64,000 nucleotides of DNA from Paraburkholderia sp. BCC1884. GTDB lineage: Bacteria > Pseudomonadota > Gammaproteobacteria > Burkholderiales > Burkholderiaceae. This document shows, piece after piece, positions 25,355-35,005 of this stretch; within the stretch, counting starts at the first letter, position 1; each line of letters begins with the position of its first letter. Location of the stretch: the NCBI RefSeq assembly GCF_900996225.1, contig NZ_CAAJGL010000064.1, positions 59,528-123,527 on the forward strand, given 5' to 3'. The position numbers and the translations under genes were made by a program. A model generated the notes under the pieces. The model made no database searches and was not told the DNA's origin. It saw only the letters and a list, made by a program, of their open reading frames with translations.

Positions 25355-28051
25355 ATGGCCGATACCGCAACGCCCAATGTGATCCGACGCGCCGATTACG
25401 CGCCGCCCGCTTTCCTGATCGACACCGTCGCACTCGAATTCGATCTCGTCCCCGAACGCACGGTGGTCAGGAACACCATGCGGGTGCGCCGCAACCCGGA
25501 CGCATCGCGTGCGTCGCATCTGGAGCTGATGGGCGAGCAACTCGAATTCGTCGGCGCGACGATCGACGGCCAGCCGTTTGCCAACGCCCACGCGCATGAA
25601 CACGGCCTGCGGCTCGACAACGTGCCGGATGACTTCGAGCTGACGCTCACCAGCCTCTGCGATCCGGCCGCGAACACCACGCTATCGGGCCTGTACGTCT
25701 CGGGCGGCAACTTCTTCACCCAGTGCGAGGCCGAGGGCTTTCGCCGCATCACCTATTTCCTCGACCGCCCGGACGTGATGGCGACCTACACGGTCACGCT
25801 ACGCGCCAACAAGGCAGATTATCCGGTGTTGCTATCCAACGGCAACCTGCTCGAAGAAGGCGATCTGCCGGACGGCCGCCACTTTGCCCGCTGGGAAGAT
25901 CCGTTCAGGAAACCGAGCTATCTGTTCGCGCTGGTCGCGGGCAAGCTGGTCGCGCTGGAAGAGCGCGTGACGAGCGGCTCCGGCAAGGAAAAACTCCTGC
26001 AGGTCTGGGTCGAGCCGCACGATCTCGACAAGACGCAGCACGCCATGGATTCGCTGATCAACTCGATCCGCTGGGACGAGGAACGCTTCGGGCTCGAACT
26101 CGATCTGGACCGCTTCATGATCGTCGCCGTGAGCGACTTCAACATGGGCGCGATGGAAAACAAAGGGCTCAACGTCTTCAACACGAAGTACGTGCTGGCG
26201 AACCCCGAAACGGCGACGGATACCGACTTCGCCAACATCGAGGCGGTGGTCGGTCACGAGTACTTCCACAACTGGACCGGCAATCGCGTGACTTGCCGCG
26301 ACTGGTTCCAGCTGAGTCTGAAAGAAGGCCTGACGGTATTCCGCGACCAGGAATTCTCGGCCGACATGGCAGGCGGCGCCACCGACGAAGCCGCGCGCGC
26401 CACCAAGCGTATCGAAGACGTGCGCGTGCTGCGGCAGATGCAGTTCGCCGAAGACGCAGGTCCGATGGCGCATCCGGTGCGCCCGGAGAGCTACGTCGAG
26501 ATCAACAACTTCTACACGATGACGGTCTACGAGAAAGGCTCGGAAGTCGTGCGGATGTATCAGACGCTGTTCGGTCGCGACGGCTTCCGCAAGGGCATGG
26601 ACCTGTACTTCAAGCGCCACGACGGCCAGGCCGTGACCTGCGACGACTTCCGCCACGCGCTCGCCGACGCCAACGGCCGCGATCTCGCGCAGTTCGAGCG
26701 CTGGTACAGCCAGGCCGGCACGCCGCGCGTGTCCGTGCGCACGCAGTACGACCCGGCACAACAGCGCTACAGCGTGACGCTCAAGCAAGGCTATGGCGAA
26801 GGCGCCCCGGCCACCCGCGACACGCAAAAGGGACCGCTGCTGATCCCGTTCGCGATCGGCCTGATCGGCAAGGACGGCAAGGATCTGCCGCTGCAACTCG
26901 ACGGCGAAAGCAACGCTTCGGCTGCGACCACGCGCGTGCTCGAGTTCACGCAGACCGAACAGACCTTCACGTTCGTCAATGTGGCGCAGGAACCCCTGCC
27001 CTCGCTGCTGCGCAATTTCTCGGCGCCGGTGATCGTCGAATACGACTACTCGGCGGATCAACTCGCGTTCCTGCTCGCGCACGACAGCGATCCGTTCAAC
27101 CGCTGGGAAGCCGGTCAACGACTCGCCACGCGCGAGCTGCTGGCGCTCGCCGGCCGTGCCGCCACGGGCGTGCCGCTGCAACTCGACGACTCCGTGGTCG
27201 CCGCGTTCGCACGCGTGCTGACCGACGAAACGCTCTCGCCGTCGTTCCGCGAACTGGCCTTGATGCTGCCCTCCGAAGCCTATCTGGCCGAGCAGATGGC
27301 GGAGTCGAATCCGGCTGCCGTGCACGCGGCACGACAGTTCGTCCGCAAGCGGCTGGCCAACGCGCTCAGGAGCGACTGGCTCAAGGTGTACGACCAGCAT
27401 CGCACGCCGGGCGCCTATGAGGCGACGCCCGAGGCTTCGGGTCACCGCGCACTGAAGAATCTCGCGCTCTCGTATCTCGCGGAACTCGACAATCCGGCCG
27501 AGGCCGTGCGCCTCGCGTCCGCACAATACGACTCCGCGAACAACATGACCGACCGTTCGGCGGCGCTCTCTGCGCTGCTCAATGCGTCGGCGGCGCAAGG
27601 CGGCAGCGTCGAAGCCCAGCAGGCGCTCGACGATTTCTACCGGCGCTTCGAGAAAGAGCCGCTCGTCATCGACAAGTGGTTCGCGTTGCAAGGTACGCAG
27701 CGCGGCAGCGCACAGCGTCCGGTGATCGAGATCGTGCGCAAACTGATGGCGCACCCGGCCTTCAACCTCAAGAACCCGAACCGCGCGCGCTCGCTGATTT
27801 TCAGCTTCTGCGCGGCGAACCCGGCGCAGTTCCACGCAGAGGACGGCTCGGGCTATGCATTCTGGGCCGAACAGGTGATCGCGCTGGATGCCATCAATCC
27901 GCAAGTGGCCGCGCGTCTGGCCCGCTCGCTGGAATTGTGGCGCCGCTTCACGCCGACGCTGCGTGACGGCATGCGCGCGGCGCTGGAAAAGGTGGCTGCG
28001 CAGGTCAAGTCACGCGACGTGCGCGAGATCGTCGAGAAAGCGCTGGCGTGA
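25355..28051 (+). CDS. pepN: Aminopeptidase N (M1 family)
   Basis: An 898-aa cytosolic zinc aminopeptidase. Key motifs are the exopeptidase motif GAMENKGLNVF, the zinc motif HEYFHNWTGNR (HExxH) with the third ligand Glu in LKEGLTVF, and downstream Tyr in NNFYTMTVYEKG. Length equals that of E. coli PepN (about 870) plus a short extension. ATG at 25355 begins MADTATPNVIRRADYAPP; the frame further upstream is not homologous. A terminator follows directly. Confidence 0.95.
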   Translation: MADTATPNVIRRADYAPPAFLIDTVALEFDLVPERTVVRNTMRVRRNPDASRASHLELMGEQLEFVGATIDGQPFANAHAHEHGLRLDNVPDDFELTLTSLCDPAANTTLSGLYVSGGNFFTQCEAEGFRRITYFLDRPDVMATYTVTLRANKADYPVLLSNGNLLEEGDLPDGRHFARWEDPFRKPSYLFALVAGKLVALEERVTSGSGKEKLLQVWVEPHDLDKTQHAMDSLINSIRWDEERFGLELDLDRFMIVAVSDFNMGAMENKGLNVFNTKYVLANPETATDTDFANIEAVVGHEYFHNWTGNRVTCRDWFQLSLKEGLTVFRDQEFSADMAGGATDEAARATKRIEDVRVLRQMQFAEDAGPMAHPVRPESYVEINNFYTMTVYEKGSEVVRMYQTLFGRDGFRKGMDLYFKRHDGQAVTCDDFRHALADANGRDLAQFERWYSQAGTPRVSVRTQYDPAQQRYSVTLKQGYGEGAPATRDTQKGPLLIPFAIGLIGKDGKDLPLQLDGESNASAATTRVLEFTQTEQTFTFVNVAQEPLPSLLRNFSAPVIVEYDYSADQLAFLLAHDSDPFNRWEAGQRLATRELLALAGRAATGVPLQLDDSVVAAFARVLTDETLSPSFRELALMLPSEAYLAEQMAESNPAAVHAARQFVRKRLANALRSDWLKVYDQHRTPGAYEATPEASGHRALKNLALSYLAELDNPAEAVRLASAQYDSANNMTDRSAALSALLNASAAQGGSVEAQQALDDFYRRFEKEPLVIDKWFALQGTQRGSAQRPVIEIVRKLMAHPAFNLKNPNRARSLIFSFCAANPAQFHAEDGSGYAFWAEQVIALDAINPQVAARLARSLELWRRFTPTLRDGMRAALEKVAAQVKSRDVREIVEKALA

Positions 28052-28079
28052 TGTTCGCGTGAAGGCTGCTTCAGTCTTG

Positions 28080-28110
28080 AAAAGCCGGCATATATGCCGG
28101 CTTTTTTTCG
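28080..28110 (+). terminator. Rho-independent terminator after pepN
   Basis: aaaagccggcatatatgccggctttttttc: an 8-bp GC-rich stem with a 7-T tail, 29 nt after the pepN stop. Confidence 0.9.
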
Positions 28111-28153
28111 TCCTGAATTTGTGCGAAGGCCGCATGGCGCTCGCTAACGTTAG

Positions 28154-28369
28154 CCATCTGGACGACTGTTCGTCGCGCTCCAAACAAGGGAAGGTAAACG
28201 CATCGCGGAGTCCATCTGCGATCTGCATGCGCCGCCCGGCAACCGGCTCGAAGCTTTGCAAGGGCAGCGCAGCGGACAGTGGAGCATCCGGATCAATGCG
28301 CAATGGCGCATCTGCTTTCATTTCGTCGACGGGGAGGCGCTGAATGTCGAAATCGTCGACGATCACTGA
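28154..28369 (+). pseudogene. higB toxin remnant (N-terminal part lost)
   Basis: The frame from 28154 to TGA at 28367-28369 ends with a clear HigB/RelE C-terminus: PPGNRLEALQGQRSGQWS, then RINAQWRICFHF. A TAG stop at 28151 closes the frame, and the 71 remaining codons contain no ATG, GTG or TTG start and no Shine-Dalgarno. The pepN terminator lies 44 nt upstream. Intact HigB toxins have about 92 residues, so the N-terminal part is missing and the toxin is probably dead. The antitoxin gene that follows is complete. Confidence 0.72.
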
Positions 28370-28385
28370 TTATTGGGAGACCAGC

Positions 28386-28841
28386 ATGGTCATCAAACGC
28401 GCCGATCTGGGCAGCATCGATTTCTCGGACATCGACACCGGCGAGCGCATCCCGCAAATCCATCCGGGCGAGATTCTGCGCAGCGAGTTCCTCGACCCGC
28501 TCGGCATGTCCGTGAATGCGCTTGCGCTCGCGCTGCGCGTGCCGGCGCCGCGTATCAACGACGTCGTGCGCGGCAAGCGCGCCATCTCGGCGGATACCGC
28601 GCTGCGACTCGAACGCTACTTCGGCGCGAGCGCGCAGTTCTGGCTCAACCTGCAAATCGCCTACGACCTAAGCGTCGCCACCGCAGCAGCGGGCGAGCAG
28701 ATCGAACGCGAGATCGAACCCATGCCGACGGCGGATCGGCCTGCCATGCCGGCTATCCCGGCCGGGCACGCGCGCGCGGCCGCGCTCGCCGCCAGCCTGA
28801 GCGGTCGCGCCAACCCCGGCAAGCCGCGTCGTAAGGCCTGA
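28386..28841 (+). CDS. higA: HigA-family addiction module antitoxin
   Basis: A 151-aa DNA-binding protein of the HigA (VapI) family. It has HPGEILRSEFLDPLGMS followed by an XRE-type helix-turn-helix (NALALALRVPAPRINDVV) and LRLERYFGASAQFWLNLQ. The start at 28386 has GGGAG (28375-28379) at good spacing; an in-frame ATG at 28344 lies inside the toxin remnant. The C-terminal 50 residues are Ala/Pro/Arg-rich and longer than in typical HigA. With higB broken it may persist as an orphan repressor. Confidence 0.88.
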   Translation: MVIKRADLGSIDFSDIDTGERIPQIHPGEILRSEFLDPLGMSVNALALALRVPAPRINDVVRGKRAISADTALRLERYFGASAQFWLNLQIAYDLSVATAAAGEQIEREIEPMPTADRPAMPAIPAGHARAAALAASLSGRANPGKPRRKA

Positions 28842-28961
28842 ACTGCCGGGCAATGCCGTGTTACGCGGCACCGCTACACGCACTGACTCAGTAAAAGCAC
28901 GGAGTCGACACAACGAGCGGTTAAAATCGAGATATTCCTCAAGCCTTCCCGGAGTACAGCA

Positions 28962-29978
28962 ATGGCTTTGCAACGTCGTACCACTCTCACGAAGTACCTG
29001 ATCGAGCAGCAGCGCGAGACCAACAATCTGCCCGCCGATCTGCGCCTTTTGATCGAAGTCGTCGCGCGCGCGTGCAAGGCGATCAGCTACCACGTCAGCA
29101 AGGGCGCGCTGGGCGATGCGCTCGGCACGGCGGGCAGCGAGAACGTGCAGGGCGAAGTGCAGAAGAAGCTCGACATCCTCTCGAACGAAATCCTGCTCGA
29201 AGCCAATGAATGGGGCGGCAATCTGGCCGGCATGGCATCCGAGGAAATGGAACAGTTCTTCCCGATCCCGGCCAACTACCCGAAGGGTGAATACCTGCTG
29301 GTGTTCGACCCGCTCGACGGCTCGTCGAATATCGACGTGAATGTGTCGATCGGCACGATCTTCTCGGTGCTGCGTTGCCCGGACGGCCAACAGCCCACCG
29401 AGCAATCGTTCCTGCAACCGGGCACGCAGCAGGTTGCCGCGGGTTATGCGGTCTACGGCCCGCAAACCGTGCTGGTGCTGACCACCGGCAATGGCGTGAA
29501 CTGCTTTACGCTCGACCGCGAACTGGGCTCGTGGGTGCTCACGCAAAGCGATATGCGCATTCCGGTCGAAACGCGTGAATATGCGATCAATCAGTCGAAC
29601 GAGCGCCATTGGTATCCGCCGGTCGAGCAGTACATCGGCGAATTGAAAGACGGCAAGGACGGCTCGCGTCAAAGCGATTTCAACATGCGCTGGATCGCGT
29701 CGATGGTGGCAGACGTGCACCGTATCCTGAATCGCGGCGGCATCTTCATGTACCCGGCCGACAAGCGCACGCCGGACAAGCCGGGCAAGCTGCGTCTCAT
29801 GTACGAAGCGAACCCGATGGCGTTTATCGTCGAGCAGGCGGGCGGCGCTGCCACCAACGGCGAAAAACGCATTCTCGATATTCAGCCGAAGAGCCTGCAC
29901 GAACGCGTAGCCGTGTACCTCGGCTCGAAGAACGAGGTCGACCGCATCACCCGCTACCATCTCGAAGCAAAAAAGTGA
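28962..29978 (+). CDS. fbp: Fructose-1,6-bisphosphatase class 1
   Basis: A 338-aa class 1 FBPase. The metal-binding motif [13 protein letters not shown] is intact, as is the C-terminal [14 protein letters not shown] segment. It converts fructose-1,6-bisphosphate to fructose-6-phosphate in gluconeogenesis. It is a single gene between higA and tRNA-Thr, and the tRNA promoter begins just after its stop. Confidence 0.96.
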   Translation: MALQRRTTLTKYLIEQQRETNNLPADLRLLIEVVARACKAISYHVSKGALGDALGTAGSENVQGEVQKKLDILSNEILLEANEWGGNLAGMASEEMEQFFPIPANYPKGEYLLVFDPLDGSSNIDVNVSIGTIFSVLRCPDGQQPTEQSFLQPGTQQVAAGYAVYGPQTVLVLTTGNGVNCFTLDRELGSWVLTQSDMRIPVETREYAINQSNERHWYPPVEQYIGELKDGKDGSRQSDFNMRWIASMVADVHRILNRGGIFMYPADKRTPDKPGKLRLMYEANPMAFIVEQAGGAATNGEKRILDIQPKSLHERVAVYLGSKNEVDRITRYHLEAKK

Positions 29979-29988
29979 GTTTAGGGAC

Positions 29989-30018
29989 TTGCCAAAGTCA
30001 TAAAAGAGTCCCTATAAT
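29989..30018 (+). promoter_or_regulatory. Promoter of tRNA-Thr
   Basis: TTGCCA at 29989-29994 and TATAAT at 30013-30018 are separated by 18 bases. The tRNA begins 16 nt after the -10. The core and discriminator ctataatctcgtttct recur at the tRNA-Arg gene. Confidence 0.8.
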
Positions 30019-30033
30019 CTCGTTTCTCCTGAT

Positions 30034-30109
30034 GCCGGAATAGCTCAGACGGTAGAGCAGCGCATTCGTAATGCGAAGGTCGGGGGTTCGATTCCTCTTT
30101 CCGGCACCA
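30034..30109 (+). tRNA. tRNA-Thr (CGT anticodon)
   Basis: A 76-nt cloverleaf with CCA encoded. Acceptor gccggaa pairs with ttccggc; the D-stem is gctc/gagc; anticodon loop ttcgtaa gives CGT; the T-loop is gttcgat. The base pair at 27-43 is mismatched, the rest of the anticodon stem is sound. Confidence 0.95.
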
Positions 30110-30119
30110 CAAGATTCAA

Positions 30120-30156
30120 GCAAAAAGCCCAGTCCTCGCGACTGGGCTTTTTGCTT
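30120..30156 (+). terminator. Rho-independent terminator after tRNA-Thr
   Basis: caaaaagcccagtc ctcg cgactgggctttttg: a strong stem with a T run, directly downstream of the tRNA. Confidence 0.9.
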
Positions 30157-30190
30157 TCCGCCGTGCTTTTTTCTCTTTCCCCACCCGCCT

Positions 30191-30385
30191 CTATCGCCGA
30201 TCAAATTGCGCCGTAACGCCCAGATTGCGCGCGACGACGGCATTCTCGACGATCGCCGGTTCTGTCGTTGCCTTCGGCGCGCCATACGCGGCCATGGCCT
30301 CCAGCGGCGCCGATGAAAACCACATGATCCGGCCGGCACACTCAATACCGACCTGACGTCCTTTCCAATACACAGCGTTTTCCAT
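30191..30385 (-). CDS. Small hypothetical protein
   Basis: A 64-aa frame starting MENAVYWKGRQVGIE, with a weak ribosome-binding site (tcagagag) about ten bases upstream of ATG at 30385. Composition is protein-like (aromatics early, hydrophobic middle) and it lies in an otherwise gene-free gap between tRNA-Thr and the UvrA2-like gene. I do not recognise a domain. It could be a chance frame. Confidence 0.5.
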   Translation of the reverse strand: MENAVYWKGRQVGIECAGRIMWFSSAPLEAMAAYGAPKATTEPAIVENAVVARNLGVTAQFDRR

Positions 30386-30599
30386 GACGAACTCTCTGAA
30401 GGGCTAAGGCTGCCATCATCCGCGCGAATCGCGACGCGTCCGTTGGCCACCGCACGCGAGGCGGTGGATCGCTATATTTAATGATAGAAGGTGATCACGA
30501 TCTCTTCACGCGCAAGCCAACCCGGGCATGCTCCGTGCAACTCCACCGTGGTTCGCCGGACGTCAGTTCCGGCGTCGCGCCACTCCGCTATCGATCGAC

Positions 30600-33293
30600 A
30601 TGGACGCCATCCGCAAGCAAGCCGACACCCCGCCCAACGCCGAGCCCTTCTCGCCCACCGGTTTCGTCCGCGTGCGCGGCGCGCGTGAACACAATCTCAA
30701 GAACGTCGATGTGCAGATTCCCCGCGACGCGCTGGTGGTGTTCACGGGCGTATCCGGTTCGGGCAAATCGTCGCTGGCATTCGGCACGCTATACGCCGAG
30801 GCGCAGCGCCGCTACTTCGAATCGGTTGCGCCCTATGCACGGCGCCTGATCGACCAGGTCGGCGTGCCGGAAGTCGACGCCATCGAAGGACTGCCACCCG
30901 CAGTCGCCCTGCAACAGCAACGCGGCACACCGAGCGCGCGCTCGTCGGTGGGGAGCGTGACGACGCTGTCGAGTCTCGTACGCATGCTCTACTCGCGCAC
31001 CGGCGACTATCCGCCGAAGCAGGCCATGCTGTTCGCCGAAGACTTTTCACCCAACACCGTACAAGGCGCCTGCCCGACCTGTCATGGACTCGGCCGCGTC
31101 TACGAAGTCACCGAAAAAACCATGGTGCCGGACGACTCGCTGACAATCCGCGAGCGCGCTATCGCCGCGTGGCCACCCGCCTGGCACGGGCAGAATCTGC
31201 GCGACATTCTGGTGACGCTCGGCTACGACGTCGACACGCCCTGGCGCGACTTGCCGAAAAAAGATCGCGACTGGATTCTCTTCACCGACGACCAGCCGAC
31301 CGCCCCCGTCTATGCTGGCCTGACGCCCAAGGAAACTCGCGCTGCGCTCAAGCGACGGGACGAACCGAGCTATCAGGGCACCTTCACCGGCGCACGTCGC
31401 TACGTACTGCACACCTTCGCGAACACCCAAAGCGCGCTGATGAAAAAGCGCGTGTCGCAGTACATGATCGGCAGCGTCTGTCCGGATTGCCAGGGCAAGC
31501 GGCTCAAGAAAACCGCGCTGTCGGTGAAGTTCGCCGGGCTCGACATTGGGGAGTTTTCGCAGTTGCCGCTGGCACGACTGGCGGTGCTACTCGAGCCGAT
31601 CGCACGCGGCGAATGGCCCGACGCCCACAGCACGAAGCCAGCCAAAAAAGGCGGCGTGCTCAGCAAGAGCGAGAGGCGCGACGCGGTCGACCAGCGGGTC
31701 GCCGGCGGCGGCTCCGCGCACAAGGCGTCGCCTGACGTGAGGCGCACGCCGAACCTGTCCGGGGAGAAACGCCTCGCGGCCCAACGCATCGCCGCCGAAC
31801 TGCTCGAACGGTTGACGACGCTCATCGATCTCGGTCTCGGCTACCTTGCGCTGGACCGCGCGACCCCCACGCTGTCGTCGGGGGAATTGCAGCGCTTGCG
31901 GCTCGCCACGCAATTGTCGTCGCAGCTCTTCGGCGTGGTGTATGTGCTCGACGAACCCTCCGCCGGCCTGCATCCCGCCGACGGCGAGGCGCTCTACAGC
32001 GCACTGCAAGGACTGAAGGCGGCGGGCAACTCGCTGTTCGTCGTCGAACACGATCTGCAGATGATGCGACGCGCCGACTGGCTGGTCGACGTCGGCCCGG
32101 CCGCGGGGGAAGCGGGCGGCCACGTGGTCTATAGCGGACCGCCGGCCGGTCTGGCGCAAGTCGAGGCATCGCAAACCCGGCGGCATCTGTTTGCGCCGCC
32201 CGCACCAGTGGAGAGAACGCCGCGCAAACCGCGCGGCTGGCTGCGGCTCGCCGGCGTCACGCGAAACAATCTGCGCGGCCTGAACGCCGCGTTCCCGCTC
32301 GGCTGCTTCACCACGGTCACGGGCGTGTCGGGGTCGGGCAAGTCGAGTCTGGTAAGCCAGGCGCTGCCGGAGCTGGTCGCGAGCCACCTGGGCAAGATCA
32401 TCGAAAGTCCCGATGACGACGAGCAGGATCCCTTGCTCGCCACGACCACGGCGCCCACCGGCGGCGAGATCACCGCAGGCATGGACGCCCTGCGCCGGCT
32501 CGTACGCGTCGACCAGAAACCGATCGGGCGCACGCCGCGATCGAACCTCGCCACTTACACGGGCCTCTTCGACCACGTGCGCAAGCTGTTCGCAGAGACG
32601 CCGCTGGCGCGCAAACGCCGCTATGGCGCCGGCCGGTTTTCGTTCAACGTCGCGCAGGGGCGATGCCCGACCTGCGAGGGCGAAGGCTTCGTCAGCGTCG
32701 AGCTGCTGTTCCTGCCGAGCGTCTACGCACCCTGCTCGACCTGCCACGGCACCCGCTACAACCCACAAACGCTGGAAGTGACGTGGCGGGATAAAAATAT
32801 CGCCGACGTACTCGGCCTGACGGTCGACGCCGCCTGTGCTTTCTTCACCGAAGAAGGGAGCGTGATGCGCGCCTTGAGCGTGCTACGCGACATCGGCCTG
32901 GGCTATTTAAGGCTCGGCCAGCCGGCCACCGAGTTGTCCGGCGGCGAAGCGCAGCGGATCAAACTCGCCACCGAGCTGCAACGTGCGCAACGCGGCGACA
33001 CCCTGTACATCCTCGACGAGCCGACGACCGGACTGCATCCCGCCGACGTCGACCGGCTGATGGTGCAACTGCAGGGGCTCGTCGATGCCGGCAACACCGT
33101 GGTGGTGGTCGAACACGACATGCGCGTGGCCGCGCAGGGCGACTGGATCATCGATGTAGGCCCGGAGGCCGGCGATGCCGGTGGCCGGATCGTCGCGCAT
33201 GGCACGCCAGCAGAAGTGGCGCTAGCGAAGGCGAGCCGCACTGCCCCCTATCTGCGGCAGCAATTCCCTGGCGGAGCCTCAGGCGTCGACTGA
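30600..33293 (+). CDS. UvrA2-like excinuclease ABC subunit A paralogue
   Basis: An 897-aa tandem ABC ATPase. Two Walker A motifs ([24 protein letters not shown]), two signatures ([22 protein letters not shown]) and zinc-finger cysteines ([22 protein letters not shown] with CSTCHG) are all present. The UvrB-binding domain that normally separates the first Walker region from the first zinc finger is missing: [11 protein letters not shown] runs almost directly into [10 protein letters not shown]. This is the class II (UvrA2) layout, linked in other bacteria to drug or DNA-damage tolerance. A Lys/Ser/Ala-rich linker lies at about residues 345-385. The start at 30600 (MDAIRKQAD) is preferred over a longer frame. 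Confidence 0.88.
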   Translation: MDAIRKQADTPPNAEPFSPTGFVRVRGAREHNLKNVDVQIPRDALVVFTGVSGSGKSSLAFGTLYAEAQRRYFESVAPYARRLIDQVGVPEVDAIEGLPPAVALQQQRGTPSARSSVGSVTTLSSLVRMLYSRTGDYPPKQAMLFAEDFSPNTVQGACPTCHGLGRVYEVTEKTMVPDDSLTIRERAIAAWPPAWHGQNLRDILVTLGYDVDTPWRDLPKKDRDWILFTDDQPTAPVYAGLTPKETRAALKRRDEPSYQGTFTGARRYVLHTFANTQSALMKKRVSQYMIGSVCPDCQGKRLKKTALSVKFAGLDIGEFSQLPLARLAVLLEPIARGEWPDAHSTKPAKKGGVLSKSERRDAVDQRVAGGGSAHKASPDVRRTPNLSGEKRLAAQRIAAELLERLTTLIDLGLGYLALDRATPTLSSGELQRLRLATQLSSQLFGVVYVLDEPSAGLHPADGEALYSALQGLKAAGNSLFVVEHDLQMMRRADWLVDVGPAAGEAGGHVVYSGPPAGLAQVEASQTRRHLFAPPAPVERTPRKPRGWLRLAGVTRNNLRGLNAAFPLGCFTTVTGVSGSGKSSLVSQALPELVASHLGKIIESPDDDEQDPLLATTTAPTGGEITAGMDALRRLVRVDQKPIGRTPRSNLATYTGLFDHVRKLFAETPLARKRRYGAGRFSFNVAQGRCPTCEGEGFVSVELLFLPSVYAPCSTCHGTRYNPQTLEVTWRDKNIADVLGLTVDAACAFFTEEGSVMRALSVLRDIGLGYLRLGQPATELSGGEAQRIKLATELQRAQRGDTLYILDEPTTGLHPADVDRLMVQLQGLVDAGNTVVVVEHDMRVAAQGDWIIDVGPEAGDAGGRIVAHGTPAEVALAKASRTAPYLRQQFPGGASGVD

Positions 33294-33804
33294 CACAGTG
33301 CTACGCATACCGATAAATCATCAGGTCGCGCGTGAGTGCACTGATTTACTCCGCCGATGTAGAAAAAGTGTTCGCGCTCGTCAACGGACTCGCGAATCGC
33401 TCGTTTACAAAATATGAGGGGTTGAATAAACAGCTGATTCGGCCGATATATAAACGAACGTTCGGCCGCTTAAGTCACCTCAAACGGCGATGTGGCACTG
33501 CACAAAATAGCCTGACGCTTCTTCATATGAACTGAAGTAAATGTGCGGCGCGCAACATAAGCGATCGATTCGCTAAAAGTGACGCGGCATAAAGCGGAAA
33601 GCAAATGGACGACGGAGAGATTGGCTGAATTAGACGGATCACGGCGCGCAACGTAGAGCAGCAGTGAATCAATAAATTCTATTGAAACATTCTGCTTCGA
33701 TGTCGCGCTGTTCCGTTAAAGCAACACAGAAGATGCGACATTCATCAGGCGCTGGTGCAAAACGGGGACCGAGGCAGATAATCGGTTCGTAAAGGAGAAA
33801 GATC
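33294..33804. other. AT-rich intergenic stretch
   Basis: About 510 nt, clearly richer in A and T than flanking genes. No frame has both a good start signal and protein-like composition until the small gene at 33805. The end of the stretch provides that gene's AAAGGAG ribosome-binding site. Confidence 0.5.
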
Positions 33805-33954
33805 ATGGATGCCAAACCACCGAAGATTCCGACCCCGGATAAAGTTTTTTGCCCGGATCCGGAACCCGCTGGCGTCGAGTTTCTGGGGGCTGAACTGCCT
33901 GAGCACGTTCGCGCCTTTTTCGACGAACAACGTAAGTCGTGCGACTCAAAGTAA
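33805..33954 (+). CDS. Small protein of 49 residues, unknown function
   Basis: ATG at 33805 is preceded by a near-consensus Shine-Dalgarno, AAAGGAG at 33791-33797, seven bases upstream. The 49-aa product begins MDAKPPKIPTPDKVF and ends EQRKSCDSK. It is Pro- and Asp/Glu-rich, has two cysteines, and shows no membrane segment or signal peptide. I do not recognise it. Confidence 0.65.
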   Translation: MDAKPPKIPTPDKVFCPDPEPAGVEFLGAELPEHVRAFFDEQRKSCDSK

Positions 33955-34236
33955 TTGTGCAGTGTCGCAATGCGGCATCGGCGTCCGCGCGTTTCGCACG
34001 CGACGTCGGTTCATGCACGTCCGCGTACATGGCTGATGCGCGATTCATGACATCGAACGGGATCGCCTGATTGCTCTGACGCCGCCACGCGGTCCGGCGT
34101 CCGGTCTTGCACGCTTCCGCGAGCGCGCGCAAATATGTTTCGCCGCCGGCCTTCTGCGCCGAAAATGCCTGCGCTCGCCAGGCATCGTCTATTCTTCTGG
34201 TTTTCTTTGCCGGCCGCCGCGCCGCTGCACTCCTCC

Positions 34237-34833
34237 ATGAATCGTTCGTTCCGTTTCGCTGCCGTCTGCGCGCTCGCGTCCTTCGTCCCGCTTGCCTTTG
34301 TGTCGACTCCCGCTCTCGCGGATGGCGACGACACCGCCCTCACCAATCTGATCGGACTGGCGTCACAGCGCCTCGCGCTGGCCGAACCCGTGGCACGCTG
34401 GAAATGGGCGAACCATCAGGCGATCACCGATACGCCGCGAGAGAACGCGCTGCTCGCCGACGTCGGGAAACGCGCTGCGGCGGCGAACGTCGACCCTGCG
34501 TTTGCCCGCGCTTTCTTCCAGGATCAGATCGACGCCAGCAAGGACGTGCAGAACGCGCTGTTCGCCGACTGGCACGCGACGCAGCCGCCGCAAGGCCCCG
34601 CTCCCGATCTTGCCGGCAGCACACGGCCTCAACTGGACCGGTTGACGAAATCGCTGATGGCCGGCTTAGCACAGGTCCAGCCGCTAAGAAGCGCGCCGGA
34701 TTGCCCATCCCGAGTCGCGCGCGCGCTGGCTAACTGGCGGTCTCTGACACGTTATGACTCGACGCGCTCGAGCGCGCTCACTCGGGCGCTAGGGCACGTG
34801 TGCGAAACAGGTGGTGTGGGGGCGACGGGCTAA
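34237..34833 (+). CDS. Periplasmic chorismate mutase (AroQ-gamma type)
   Basis: A 198-aa exported protein. The signal peptide MNRSFRFAAVCALASFVPL ends at TPALA-DG. The mature helical domain has the secreted chorismate mutase pattern: LASQRLALAEPVARWKW, then FFQDQIDASKDVQ, with catalytic Arg and Lys residues in these helices. It converts chorismate to prephenate outside the cytoplasm; the role of such enzymes is unclear. The start is set by the signal peptide; an in-frame ATG at 34135 would add 34 residues. Confidence 0.88.
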   Translation: MNRSFRFAAVCALASFVPLAFVSTPALADGDDTALTNLIGLASQRLALAEPVARWKWANHQAITDTPRENALLADVGKRAAAANVDPAFARAFFQDQIDASKDVQNALFADWHATQPPQGPAPDLAGSTRPQLDRLTKSLMAGLAQVQPLRSAPDCPSRVARALANWRSLTRYDSTRSSALTRALGHVCETGGVGATG

Positions 34834-35005
34834 ACGATTCCGCGCGTTCGCGACGCAGGCGTCCCTGCCGCAAGTTCGGCTCTCGCGGCAGCGCGGACGG
34901 TTGAATTCTGCTTTGGACATAACCCGCCGCAACACACGGCTTGAGACGCAGACGGGCGCAACAGGTCCATCACCCGCTCGCTGAGCAAGCGGGCCACCTG
35001 CCCTA

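Noticed and set aside
25832..27904. 690-codon open frame on the minus strand
   Set aside because: Lies fully inside pepN on the opposite strand; composition is that of a shadow.
33332..33535. 67-codon frame in the AT-rich gap after the UvrA2-like gene
   Set aside because: No ribosome-binding site, GTG start and basic random-looking product.
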